From the NCBI RefSeq assembly GCF_046299575.1, contig NZ_JBKBHX010000003.1, positions 248,001-312,000 of the forward strand: a stretch of 64,000 nucleotides of DNA, read 5' to 3'. Both the position numbers and the translations under genes were made by a program. The notes below the pieces were generated by a model. It saw only the letters and a list, made by a program, of their open reading frames with translations. It had not been told where the DNA came from and searched no databases. This DNA is from Thermaurantimonas sp046299575. GTDB lineage: Bacteria > Bacteroidota > Bacteroidia > Flavobacteriales > Schleiferiaceae. Shown here one piece after another: positions 17,314 to 26,700 of this stretch. The number at the start of each line of letters is the position of its first letter. Position 1 is the stretch's first letter.

Positions 17314-20300
17314 GTGAAAAAAGCCATTTCCAGAATACTTGGAATCATCCTGGCCCTTAGTTCAGGTGAAGTAAAGAGCCAACTTACGGAAATTCAACGT
17401 TCGCCAGAGGCTGACTTTCAAACCGGAATATTTTACATCCAACAAAACATGTACGGCGCTGCCCGTGATGTTTTCACACGACTTTTGGCTGATAATAAGA
17501 ATCTTACGGCAGATCAGCGGCTCAATGCTGAGTATTATCTCGCCATTGCAGCCGTACAGATGCTACACCCCGATGGGGAGTTTTTGTTAGAAAAATTCAT
17601 TCAAGACTATGAAACCAGTGCTAAGGCAAATGAAGCAAGGCTGTATATGGCTGATTTTCTCTTCAAAAACCGGCAATACAGGCGCGCAGTAAAGTATTAC
17701 CAGCAAGCTGACTGGACACTGATGAATTCTGCTGAACGGGCAAAAATTCAATTTCAGTACGGTTATTCCCTCTTTTCAACCGACGACCTCGACGGAGCTG
17801 AAAAGCAATTTGCTGCTGTGAAAGATGGCAAGTCGCAGTATGCAGCTCCTGCCTTGTATTACTACGCCTACATCTGCTACATGAAAGAGCGATACGATGA
17901 GGCTTTGGTAAACTTCGAAAAGCTGCGCAACGACAAGAATTTCGGTGGAATGGTACCCTATTACCTGGCCCATATTTACTATAAAAAAGGCGAGTACGAC
18001 AAACTACTTACTGTAGGCAAAGAAATTTTGGAAGGCGATGAGCCAGCTCGGGCTTCAGAAATTGCCAAGTTAGTAGCTGATGCCTATTATCGACGCAAGG
18101 ATTACAAAAATGCACTTGCATACTACACTAAATTTTTGGAAAAAGGAGGTAAGCCTTCACAAACAGATTATTACGAAATCGGCTACACATACTATCAACT
18201 CGGCAAATTCGGCGAGGCCGTGCAATTTTTCAATAAGATTACCAATGCCCGTGAAGAAATCGCCCAAAATGCCTATTACATGCTGGGTGATTGCTATCTG
18301 AAACTTGGCATGCGACAAGAAGCTGCAGGTGCCTTTAAAGCGGCTGCACAAAGCGATAAAAACCGCGAAGTACAAGAAGATGCTTTTTACAACTTTGTAA
18401 AAATCAATTATGCCGAGACATCACCATTTCAAAATCCGATTGAAGCCGCTGAAGAATTTTTAAAACTCTTTCCCCAAAGTCGTCATCGCAAAGAAATAAA
18501 CCGACTGCTTGCAAGCCTGTACAGCAACAGCAGCGATTACGCGCGAGCAGCAATTGCCCTTGAGCAAGCGGGCCTCGATTCACCAGAAATGCGCGAAGCC
18601 TGGCAACGCGTACAATACTTCCTGGGTGTGCGCAGCTACACGAGCCGCCAATATGCACAGGCCATAACCCACTTCAAGCGCAGCCTCGAGCATCAATTAA
18701 ATCCACGCTTTACAGCCCTGGCGTATTACTGGATGGGCGAAACTTACTATCAACTAATGGAGTACGATGCAGCCCTAAATGCTTTTAATCAATTTGCATC
18801 CACCCCTCAGGCATCGCTGTTAGCAGAATTTCCAAATCATTATTACAACAAAGCATACTGCTATCTCAAAAAACAACAATTTGCACAAGCAGCTACAGAA
18901 TTTCGAAAGTTTTTGACCGAAAAGAACATCACATCTGCCCGCAGGCGCGATGCACTACTGCGTACCGGCGATGCGTATATGATGATCAACCAATTCGAAC
19001 TCGCACAAGACTTCTACTCCCGGGCCGAAGCTGCTGGTGCTGATCCTGACTACACACGCTTTCAGAGAGCTCTGGCCTTGGGATTACTCAACAAAAACGA
19101 AGAAAAAATTCAAGTGCTCAGGAAGCTGATTGAGTCAAGCTCTAACGACAATACGCGTGCAGCTGCGCGTATGGAACTGGGAAATACGTGGCTACTAATA
19201 GACCGTTTTACAGAGGCTGCTGGAGCTTTTGACGAATTTATAAAGTTTCACCCACGACATCCGCAAGTACGCCGAGCCCTCATGAGTAAATCCCTTGCGC
19301 TGAAAAACGCACGACGCTTCGACGAAGCCCTTGCAATTCTTAAAAATCTTGTAGCTCAATATCCTGAATCGCCTGAAGCTGCTGAAGCCATCGGATTCGC
19401 ACGGATTATCTATGCCGAAACCAATCGCATGGGCGAATACGTAGATTGGGTAGATCGCAACAAGCTCGGCAATATTTCGCGCGGCCAGCTCGATTCATCG
19501 CTTTACAACAACGCTTACGAGCTCTACAGCATGCAGCGTTGGCAAGAAGCTGCACAGGGCTTTGACGAGTACCTGCGCCGTTTTCCGGAGGGTATCTTCG
19601 TTCAACGTGCCGAAAACTTTATGGCTGATAGCTACTGGAGGCTCAATCGCCGTGCCGATGCCGTACAGATCTACGAACGTATAGCCGGCAAACCTAATCA
19701 TGCCTACTTCGAAAATGCTTCAATGCGGGCGGCTAGCTTCTATTTCGATCAAAAAGATTGGCCGGCGGCTCGAAGGATGTATCGACAAATTGCTGACCTT
19801 AGTACTGCTCGCGAAAGCAATCGCCTCACTGCTGAAAACCAGCTATTGCGAATAGCTTACCAAATGGGCGACTGGAACGAATGCCAGAACTTGGCCGACC
19901 GCATTTTACAGCGCCATGATCTCGACCAGGCTTTAAACCAGGAGGCTACTTTTTACAGAGCAATAGCTTTATTCAATCGTCAGCAACACGCTCTTGCCGC
20001 AGCCGACTTTGAAACACTAGCGCGATCAGGTAGCGGTATTTACAAAGCGGAGAGCATGTATTATTTAGCATTAAACTACTTTAACCAGCAGCGCTACTCA
20101 GACTCAAAAAAACTTGTGTACGACCTCGTGGAGGCCTTTCCTGAAAACATTCAGCTGCGCGACCGAGCACTCATTTTACTGGCGCGAAACTTTATTGCTG
20201 AGCGTGACTACTTTCAGGCCGACTTTTCTCTGGATTTTGTAATCAAATCGAATTCATCGCCTGACCTTGTAAACGAAGCTCGTGCCCTGAAAAACGACAT

Positions 20301-20325
20301 TAAAAACTTCACCCAGAAAAAATAA
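17314..20325 (+). CDS. Secreted tetratricopeptide-repeat protein
   Basis: About 1003 residues from a GTG at 17314, which gives a typical signal peptide (MKKAISRILGIILALSSG...SQ). A TTG at 17260 in the same frame would add 18 residues before this signal and is the alternative start. The mature protein is almost entirely TPR-like helical repeats (patterns such as AxxYYxAxxxYxxxxYxEAxxxF), with Tyr- and Ala-rich helices throughout and no other domain. It is probably a periplasmic or outer-membrane-associated scaffold. The outer-membrane barrel gene starts 11 nt after its stop and ftsE follows 8 nt after that, so the three form one operon. Confidence 0.85.
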   Translation: MKKAISRILGIILALSSGEVKSQLTEIQRSPEADFQTGIFYIQQNMYGAARDVFTRLLADNKNLTADQRLNAEYYLAIAAVQMLHPDGEFLLEKFIQDYETSAKANEARLYMADFLFKNRQYRRAVKYYQQADWTLMNSAERAKIQFQYGYSLFSTDDLDGAEKQFAAVKDGKSQYAAPALYYYAYICYMKERYDEALVNFEKLRNDKNFGGMVPYYLAHIYYKKGEYDKLLTVGKEILEGDEPARASEIAKLVADAYYRRKDYKNALAYYTKFLEKGGKPSQTDYYEIGYTYYQLGKFGEAVQFFNKITNAREEIAQNAYYMLGDCYLKLGMRQEAAGAFKAAAQSDKNREVQEDAFYNFVKINYAETSPFQNPIEAAEEFLKLFPQSRHRKEINRLLASLYSNSSDYARAAIALEQAGLDSPEMREAWQRVQYFLGVRSYTSRQYAQAITHFKRSLEHQLNPRFTALAYYWMGETYYQLMEYDAALNAFNQFASTPQASLLAEFPNHYYNKAYCYLKKQQFAQAATEFRKFLTEKNITSARRRDALLRTGDAYMMINQFELAQDFYSRAEAAGADPDYTRFQRALALGLLNKNEEKIQVLRKLIESSSNDNTRAAARMELGNTWLLIDRFTEAAGAFDEFIKFHPRHPQVRRALMSKSLALKNARRFDEALAILKNLVAQYPESPEAAEAIGFARIIYAETNRMGEYVDWVDRNKLGNISRGQLDSSLYNNAYELYSMQRWQEAAQGFDEYLRRFPEGIFVQRAENFMADSYWRLNRRADAVQIYERIAGKPNHAYFENASMRAASFYFDQKDWPAARRMYRQIADLSTARESNRLTAENQLLRIAYQMGDWNECQNLADRILQRHDLDQALNQEATFYRAIALFNRQQHALAAADFETLARSGSGIYKAESMYYLALNYFNQQRYSDSKKLVYDLVEAFPENIQLRDRALILLARNFIAERDYFQADFSLDFVIKSNSSPDLVNEARALKNDIKNFTQKK

Positions 20326-20336
20326 TCTGCCGGTAC

Positions 20337-22058
20337 ATGAAAATTAAAGCTTTAACTATAATTGCACTAACTATCGGACATGTAATCGCTTTCGGTCAAA
20401 ACGAAAATCTCGGGCAGATAAAACTCGAAGTAATCGGGTCTTATAAAGCCACCATCGAAGATGCCCAAAAGCTCAATGACCTGCCTCGCACTGAGGATAC
20501 AGCACGCAGCCGGGTCCCGGTAAAATTTGAGATTAAACCCATCGTTTTACCTACCGATTATACCCCAGAGCCCTTAAAGCCGGCGCGTATCAGCAAGTCG
20601 GCCATAGAGCCGGTTCCGCGTACTTTCGTGCGTATAGGAGCAGGGCTATACTCCACACCGCTGGCCGAAGTCCGTTATGATAGCGATCGCTCCCGAAACA
20701 ATGCCTTCGGCGCCGGGTTCAACCACTACTCTACCCGTACCGGTATTCGCAATATCGTATTTGACAACAATGGCCTGTCTACTACTTCCGGTTCGGTGTA
20801 CTACAGACATTTTTTTACCAATTACAGCCTCGGAGCTTCCACAGACCTTGAGTACGACCGGGTAAAATACTATGGGCTGCCAAAACTTGCTTTACCGCCT
20901 GTTGATACGTTTAGTGCAGGTGATCCGGCAGTACAAAGCTATCTGATCTCAACTACACGGATAGATGCTACTCGTTTGGTGCCAGTCAGCGAGTTTGCCA
21001 TGACTAATTTGGGATTTCGCTTTGACTTTCTGCGCGATCGATATGACATTGCCGAACTGCATGCAGCTCTTCCGATCGACTTTAAACTTAAGCGCACTGA
21101 CAATCGCAATCTCAACCTTCGCCTTGCCTACGAACACATGCAGCACTACAATACTAAAAATGATTTAGCTATGGCCTTCAGTGCCAATGTGCTTCGGGTA
21201 CGCCCTGCCATGAATTTTTCGAAAGGCGAATGGCAGTTTGACCTGGGACTCAATATGGTACTGAGCAGCTATGTTCGAAAAAATCTGATTTCTATCGATC
21301 CTAAGGATCCCGATGAAATGTACTTTTTTATCTTTCCTGAAGGCCGGTTCAAACTACCCGTGATTACTGATATTCTCGAATTCGACGGGATGCTCTCTTA
21401 TGATTATCAGCTGAATACTTTGAGAACGCTTAGCCGTCAGTGGCTATTCACAAGTCCGGGTTTAGAGCTCGATTACACTCAAAAAGTGCATGCTCAAGTC
21501 GGAATGTCAGGTCTTATCTTTCCTGGAGCAAGTTATCACCTCAGTGCAGGGTACATTGACTGGCGCAACTTGCCGATCTTTTATCGCAGTCCTTTGTATT
21601 ACACTACACCCCAAAACATTCAAGGTGTAGAAGTGCTCTACCTCGATGGCAATCAGGTACCACTTCAAGCCAAACTATCCATTAAACTTACCAAAAACAT
21701 AGATGCTGAAGGTATTGTAAACTATAACCACTACGAAATGAAAGGAGGCCAGGCCTGGCACTTGCCGAACTGGCGAAATGAAATAAAGCTCAAATATTCT
21801 AATGGAAACTCTTTCGACCTTGGCCTCGATGTCTTCTTTATTGGAGAACGGATAGCCTTTGACCAGTCATTAAATCCCAATATTAGTGCCCGTTTAAAAC
21901 CCTACACCGATGCTAATCTACACCTGAATTATCACTACAGCAAGCAGATGAGTTTTTTCCTAACTATAAACAATATGTTTTTTAATGCATATGAACACTA
22001 CCTCGGCTATCCGGCTCAGCAGTTTCTTGCCATAGCAGGCGCAGTGTACAAACTTTAA
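20337..22058 (+). CDS. Putative outer-membrane beta-barrel protein of the TPR-ftsE operon
   Basis: 573 residues. A signal peptide (MKIKALTIIALTIGHVIAFGQ) is followed by a roughly 90-residue Pro-rich periplasmic segment, then long alternating-hydrophobicity strands typical of an outer-membrane barrel, with the final segment ending AGAVYKL. There is no TonB box or plug domain that I can recognise, so I do not call it a TonB-dependent receptor. It lies between a giant TPR protein and FtsE, 11 and 8 nt from each. Together they could form an envelope assembly linking outer membrane and division machinery; that is inference from position only. Confidence 0.72.
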   Translation: MKIKALTIIALTIGHVIAFGQNENLGQIKLEVIGSYKATIEDAQKLNDLPRTEDTARSRVPVKFEIKPIVLPTDYTPEPLKPARISKSAIEPVPRTFVRIGAGLYSTPLAEVRYDSDRSRNNAFGAGFNHYSTRTGIRNIVFDNNGLSTTSGSVYYRHFFTNYSLGASTDLEYDRVKYYGLPKLALPPVDTFSAGDPAVQSYLISTTRIDATRLVPVSEFAMTNLGFRFDFLRDRYDIAELHAALPIDFKLKRTDNRNLNLRLAYEHMQHYNTKNDLAMAFSANVLRVRPAMNFSKGEWQFDLGLNMVLSSYVRKNLISIDPKDPDEMYFFIFPEGRFKLPVITDILEFDGMLSYDYQLNTLRTLSRQWLFTSPGLELDYTQKVHAQVGMSGLIFPGASYHLSAGYIDWRNLPIFYRSPLYYTTPQNIQGVEVLYLDGNQVPLQAKLSIKLTKNIDAEGIVNYNHYEMKGGQAWHLPNWRNEIKLKYSNGNSFDLGLDVFFIGERIAFDQSLNPNISARLKPYTDANLHLNYHYSKQMSFFLTINNMFFNAYEHYLGYPAQQFLAIAGAVYKL

Positions 22059-22066
22059 TTTCATCA

Positions 22067-22759
22067 ATGACCACGAATTTGCAACCGATCGTTTCCCTTA
22101 TTGACGCAGCTGTAGGACACGGTAATGAGCCGGTACTTGCCGGAATAAATCTTTCCCTCCATCCCGGCGAATTTGTTTATCTCATTGGCGAAACAGGTAG
22201 TGGTAAGTCAACGCTTTTAAAGACCCTGTATGCCGACCTGACCTTGATAGCAGGCGAAGCTTATGTGGCCGGCTATGCTCTTCACCAGTTAAAACGAAAG
22301 CAAATTCCCTATTTGCGCAGGCAGTTAGGCATCATCTTTCAAGATTTCCAGCTCTTGCCTGACCGGACAGTGTACGACAATCTCCTCTTTGTGCTTCGCG
22401 CTACTGGCTGGAAAGAGAAGAAGCACATCAATGAGCGCATCGAGCGCGTTCTCAGCTCAGTAGCAATGCTCGACAAGGCCAAAAAAATGCCTCATCAACT
22501 CTCTGGTGGTGAACAGCAACGTGTATCCGTAGCTCGCGCTCTGCTCAACGAACCAAAACTCATCATCGCAGATGAACCTACCGGAAACCTCGATCCCGAC
22601 ACAAGCGAAGAAATTATTTTACTTATTCGCGAATTAGTCAAATCGGACCGAAGTGTACTTATGGCCACACACGACTACAACATCATCATGAAGTTTCCCG
22701 CCCCTACCCTGCGTTGCCATGCCGGTAAAGTGATATCGGTTTTAAAACCTACCTTATAA
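22067..22759 (+). CDS. ftsE: Cell-division ABC ATPase FtsE
   Basis: 230 residues. Walker A GETGSGKST is at 41-49, the Q-loop is in GIIFQDFQLLPDRTVYDN (about 88-105), the signature is LSGGEQQR at 145-152 and Walker B LIIADE at 165-170. The FQDFxLLxDRTVxxN motif is characteristic of FtsE rather than of LolD or MacB. With FtsX, FtsE couples ATP hydrolysis to activation of periplasmic wall hydrolases at the septum. No ftsX lies in this window; here ftsE is the third gene after a TPR protein and a barrel. Confidence 0.9.
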   Translation: MTTNLQPIVSLIDAAVGHGNEPVLAGINLSLHPGEFVYLIGETGSGKSTLLKTLYADLTLIAGEAYVAGYALHQLKRKQIPYLRRQLGIIFQDFQLLPDRTVYDNLLFVLRATGWKEKKHINERIERVLSSVAMLDKAKKMPHQLSGGEQQRVSVARALLNEPKLIIADEPTGNLDPDTSEEIILLIRELVKSDRSVLMATHDYNIIMKFPAPTLRCHAGKVISVLKPTL

Positions 22760-22781
22760 AAAGTAGCTTGGTACTTAAGTT

Positions 22782-23384
22782 TTATTGAGTTTTTACAGCG
22801 CGAAAGGTCAAGTTAATGCGATACTTTTCTCCTCTTTTCATTTTTGGTATAGCGTGTAAAAACTGTGATTGAAAATGCGCCTTCATCACCAAAAGGGATC
22901 CATGTGGCAATAAGACCTTTTTTGAAGGACCTTCAGATTTTGGCTTCCAAGCGAAATAACGTTCCGCTCCTAAACTTAAACTGGCTATCGTAGGCTCTGG
23001 GCCCAGCTCAGGCTCATCATCGGCATGCCAGCTCATGGAATCGCTACCAGTTCTATACAAATTGAGCAAAACCGAATTAAATTCTGTATTTAAATATTTT
23101 TCAAGTTCCTTTTTAATACTCAAAACAGTAGGATTCCAGACAAGTGGCTGAAACGTATTGCCTGAGAAACTATAGGAAGCTCCCTGCTGGCCCATCCAGC
23201 TCATTAGCCTTGGAAATGGGATCTTTTTACCGTAAAGAGTCAAATAATGTTGCTGCCAATCAACGGAAATGAGCAGATCTGTGAAAAACCTATCAGAACA
23301 TGTTTTATCGAAAAAATCAGGATATAGGATTAAAGCGTTTTTCTCAAGTTCCAGAGGCTGGTTCTCAAAAAAATCAAACATCAT
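22782..23384 (-). CDS. alkB: Alpha-ketoglutarate-dependent dioxygenase AlkB family
   Basis: 200 residues from the ATG at 23384. The iron ligands are visible as H119 and D121 (WHADDEPELG) and a distal His at about 176 (FLHAIPK), with 2-oxoglutarate-binding Arg in KYRINLTFR near the end. The NLYRxGxDSMSWHxDDE stretch is typical of the AlkB/ALKBH2-3 type. It repairs alkylated bases (1-methyladenine, 3-methylcytosine) by oxidative demethylation. An in-frame ATG at 23420 is rejected because a TAACTTTG -7 box overlaps it. It is convergent with ftsE and stands alone. Confidence 0.9.
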   Translation of the reverse strand: MMFDFFENQPLELEKNALILYPDFFDKTCSDRFFTDLLISVDWQQHYLTLYGKKIPFPRLMSWMGQQGASYSFSGNTFQPLVWNPTVLSIKKELEKYLNTEFNSVLLNLYRTGSDSMSWHADDEPELGPEPTIASLSLGAERYFAWKPKSEGPSKKVLLPHGSLLVMKAHFQSQFLHAIPKMKRGEKYRINLTFRAVKTQ

Positions 23385-23417
23385 CGATAAAAAAACGCTG
23401 TAAAATTTTAAACGCAT

Positions 23418-23425
23418 CAAAGTTA
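23418..23425 (-). promoter_or_regulatory. -7 box TAACTTTG for alkB
   Basis: TAACTTTG on the minus strand fits TAnnTTTG and lies 33 nt upstream of the ATG at 23384. It is only 5 nt from the terminator hairpin of the preceding operon. No good -33 TTG is seen. Confidence 0.45.
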
Positions 23426-23430
23426 AAAGA

Positions 23431-23461
23431 AAAAGCCGCTGGTTTTCAGCGGCTTTTTTTG
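23431..23461 (-). terminator. Terminator of the rpo operon, after DUF3467
   Basis: A perfect stem AAAGCCGCTG/CAGCGGCTTT with a 5-nt loop, bounded by T runs in both directions, starting 3 nt after the DUF3467 stop codon. It closes the long minus-strand transcript from the tRNA/tuf block. Confidence 0.85.
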
Positions 23462-23464
23462 TTT

Positions 23465-23785
23465 TTAGGCTTGTCCTTTTGGCCCGAAAGGCATTGGTAT
23501 AGGACCTCCGGGTTCAACTTCGTTAATGCGTCCGAAGGCTGCCTCGTATTTAGCAATGTTATCGCCGAGTGCGATGAGCAGTCTTTTGGCATGCTGCGGT
23601 GTAAGAATAATTCGAGATTTTACTTTGGCCTTAGGCATGCCAGGCATAATTTGTAGAAAATCCACCACAAACTCACTTGGGCTATGGTTGATGATTGCTA
23701 GGTTGGTGTACACACCTCCAGCCACATCATCTGTGATTTCTACATTGATTTGTTGCTCAGGAAAGTCATTTGGATCCATAGCCAT
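23465..23785 (-). CDS. DUF3467 domain protein
   Basis: 106 residues. The core (INVEITDDVAGGVYTNLAIINHSPSEFVVDF, then KAKVKSRIILTPQHAKRLLIALGDNIAKYE) is the DUF3467 fold, a small beta-rich soluble protein of unknown role that is often directly downstream of rpoC in Bacteroidota. It starts 8 nt after rpoC and ends at the operon terminator, so it is made together with RNA polymerase. A link to transcription is plausible from position but not shown. Confidence 0.9.
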   Translation of the reverse strand: MAMDPNDFPEQQINVEITDDVAGGVYTNLAIINHSPSEFVVDFLQIMPGMPKAKVKSRIILTPQHAKRLLIALGDNIAKYEAAFGRINEVEPGGPIPMPFGPKGQA

Positions 23786-23793
23786 TATACGTG

Positions 23794-26700
23794 TTAGTTA
23801 GCGGTTTCTTTTTCTTTTCTTGCTTTCATCGCCTCGTAATCAGTCAGTGAGCCTACAAGGATTCTTTCGAACGACTTAAGGCCTGTACCTGCCGGTATGT
23901 TGTGACCCACGATGACGTTTTCTTTCAGACCTTCGAGGTAATCTACTTTTCCGCTTACAGCGGCTTCGTTGAGTACCTTGGTTGTCTCTTGGAAAGAGGC
24001 TGCTGAGATAAATGACTTCGTCTGCAAAGCTGCACGGGTAATACCTTGAAGCACAGGATTAGCTGTAGCAGGTCTTGCATCGCGAGCTACGACGAGCTTT
24101 TTGTCTTGACGCTTCAGGCGGCTGTTTTCGTCGCGCAACTTGCGAGCTGATACGATCATGCCGGGCTTCAGCTCGGTAGAGTCTCCTGCTTCTTCCACTA
24201 CTTTCTTATCGAAGATGTAATCGTTTTCGGCATTGAAATCATTAATGTGCACCAACTGACCTTCGAGGAAGCTGGTATCACCCGCCTCTACGATTTCTAC
24301 TTTGCGCATCATCTGGCGCACGATTACCTCAAAGTGTTTGTCATTGATTTTTACACCCTGGAGGCGATACACTTCCTGGATTTCGTTCACCAGATACTCT
24401 TGTACCTTACTTGGGCCTTGGATGGCCAGAATATCAGCAGGCGAAATAGCGCCGTCTGAAAGGGGTGTACCAGCTTTTACAAAGTCGTTCTCTTGGACGA
24501 GGATCTGTTTTGAAAGATTGATCATGTACACTTTGCGCTCTCCGGTCTTACTTTCTACGATCACTTCGCGGTTACCGCGCTTGATCTTAGGACCGAAAGT
24601 CACTATACCATCGATTTCAGAAACAATGGCAGGGTTAGATGGATTACGAGCTTCGAAAAGTTCGGTAACACGTGGAAGACCTCCGGTGATATCACCAGCC
24701 TTGGCTGATTTACGCGGGATTTTGGCGATTACCTTACCTGCTTTAATGGTGCTTCCGTCTTCTACAATAAGGTGAGCACCCACCGGTAGGTTGTATGATT
24801 TAAGGATTTCACCGATTTCTGACTGGATATGGAGGGTGGGGATGAGTCTCTTATTTTTAGATTCAGAGATTACTTTTTCTTTAAAACCGGTTTGTTCATC
24901 CACCTCTTCGCGACAAGTCACACCCATTTCGATACCATCGTACTTGACGATACCGTTGTTTTCAGCTACAATTACCGCGTTGTAAGGATCCCATTCGCAG
25001 ATTTTAGTACCTTTTTGCAGCGACTGACCGGCTTTTACATAAATGGTTGAACCATATGGGATGTTGTTGGTCTGTACGACTACACCAGTCTTTTCATCTA
25101 CGATGCGCATTTCAGCAGTACGACCGATAACTACTTCAATGGTCTCGCCAAGGTCATTTTCGCTTTCTACGGTGCGCAATTCATCTATTTCGATCTTTCC
25201 GTCGAACTTGGCGACGATTTTAGATTCTTCGGCTACGTTACCGGCTGTACCACCTACGTGGAAGGTACGCAGAGTAAGCTGAGTACCTGGCTCACCGATA
25301 GATTGAGCTGCAATTACACCCACTGCCTCACCGATTTGAATCATCTTAGAGGTAGCAAGGTTACGGCCATAGCACTTAGCGCAAATACCCTTCTGAGATT
25401 CGCAGGTGAGCGGGCTACGCACCTCGACCATCTGGATGGGTGAGTTTTCGATTTTGCGCGCTATTTCTTCAGTGATCTCCTGGCCACTCTTTACATAGAG
25501 CTCATCTGTAAGTGGATCGTACACATCGTGCAGAGATACACGACCCAGGATTCTGTCGTAGAGAGGCTCAACTACTTCCTCGTTCTTTTTCAGAGCTGTA
25601 ACCTCTAAGCCACGCAGCGTACCGCAATCTTCTTCAGAGATAATGACGTCTTGAGCCACATCGACCAGACGACGAGTGAGGTAACCAGCATCAGCTGTTT
25701 TGAGAGCCGTATCTGCCAGACCTTTACGTGCACCGTGAGTCGAGATAAAGTACTCGAGGATGGAAAGACCCTCTTTAAAGTTTGCGATGATGGGGTTTTC
25801 AATGATTTCGCCTCCAGTTGAACCTGATTTTTGGGGTTTAGCCATAAGGCCGCGCATACCTGAGAGTTGGCGAATTTGCTCTTTAGAACCACGAGCACCA
25901 GAGTCGAGCATCATATAGATTGGGTTGAAGCCCTGGCGGTCGTTTGAGAGGTAATGCATGGCGCGCTCTGTGAGGCGGGCATTGGTATTCGTCCAGATGT
26001 CGATGATCTGGTTATAACGTTCATTGTTGGTAATCAGACCCATGTTATAGCTGGCGATTACGTTTTCCACCGCCTCATTTGCTTCTGCGATGAGTTGTTC
26101 TTTTTCAGGTGGAATGATGATGTCGCCAAGGCTAAATGACAGACCTCCCTTGAATGCATAGCGATATCCTAGGTTCTTCATGTTGTCGAGGAAGGCAGCT
26201 GTCTTCGGAATATTTGTGAGACGGAGGATTTTGGCAATGATGTCTCTAAGTGACTTTTTCGTCAGAAGCTCGTTGATAAATCCGACTTCCTCAGGCACTA
26301 TGGTGTTAAATATTACTCGGCCTGCTGTGGTTTCAATGATTTTTTCAACCAACTGGTCATTTTCGCGCACTTTCGCCTTTACTTTGATCTTAGCATTAAT
26401 ATCAAGGCGGTTTTCGTTCAAAGCTATTTGAACTTCTTCAGCGCTGTAGAAGATTTTACCTTCTCCTTTTACTGGGTTATCAGGTGTGCTTGGACGCGGT
26501 TTAGTGATATAATACAACCCGAGTACCATGTCTTGAGAGGGAACGGTAATCGGCGAACCGTTGGCTGGGTTAAGAATGTTATGCGAAGCCAACATCAGCA
26601 TTTGAGCCTCGAGGATGGCAGCATGACCCAGTGGCAGGTGAACTGCCATTTGGTCGCCGTCGAAGTCTGCATTAAATGCGGTACAGGTTAACGGGTGAAG

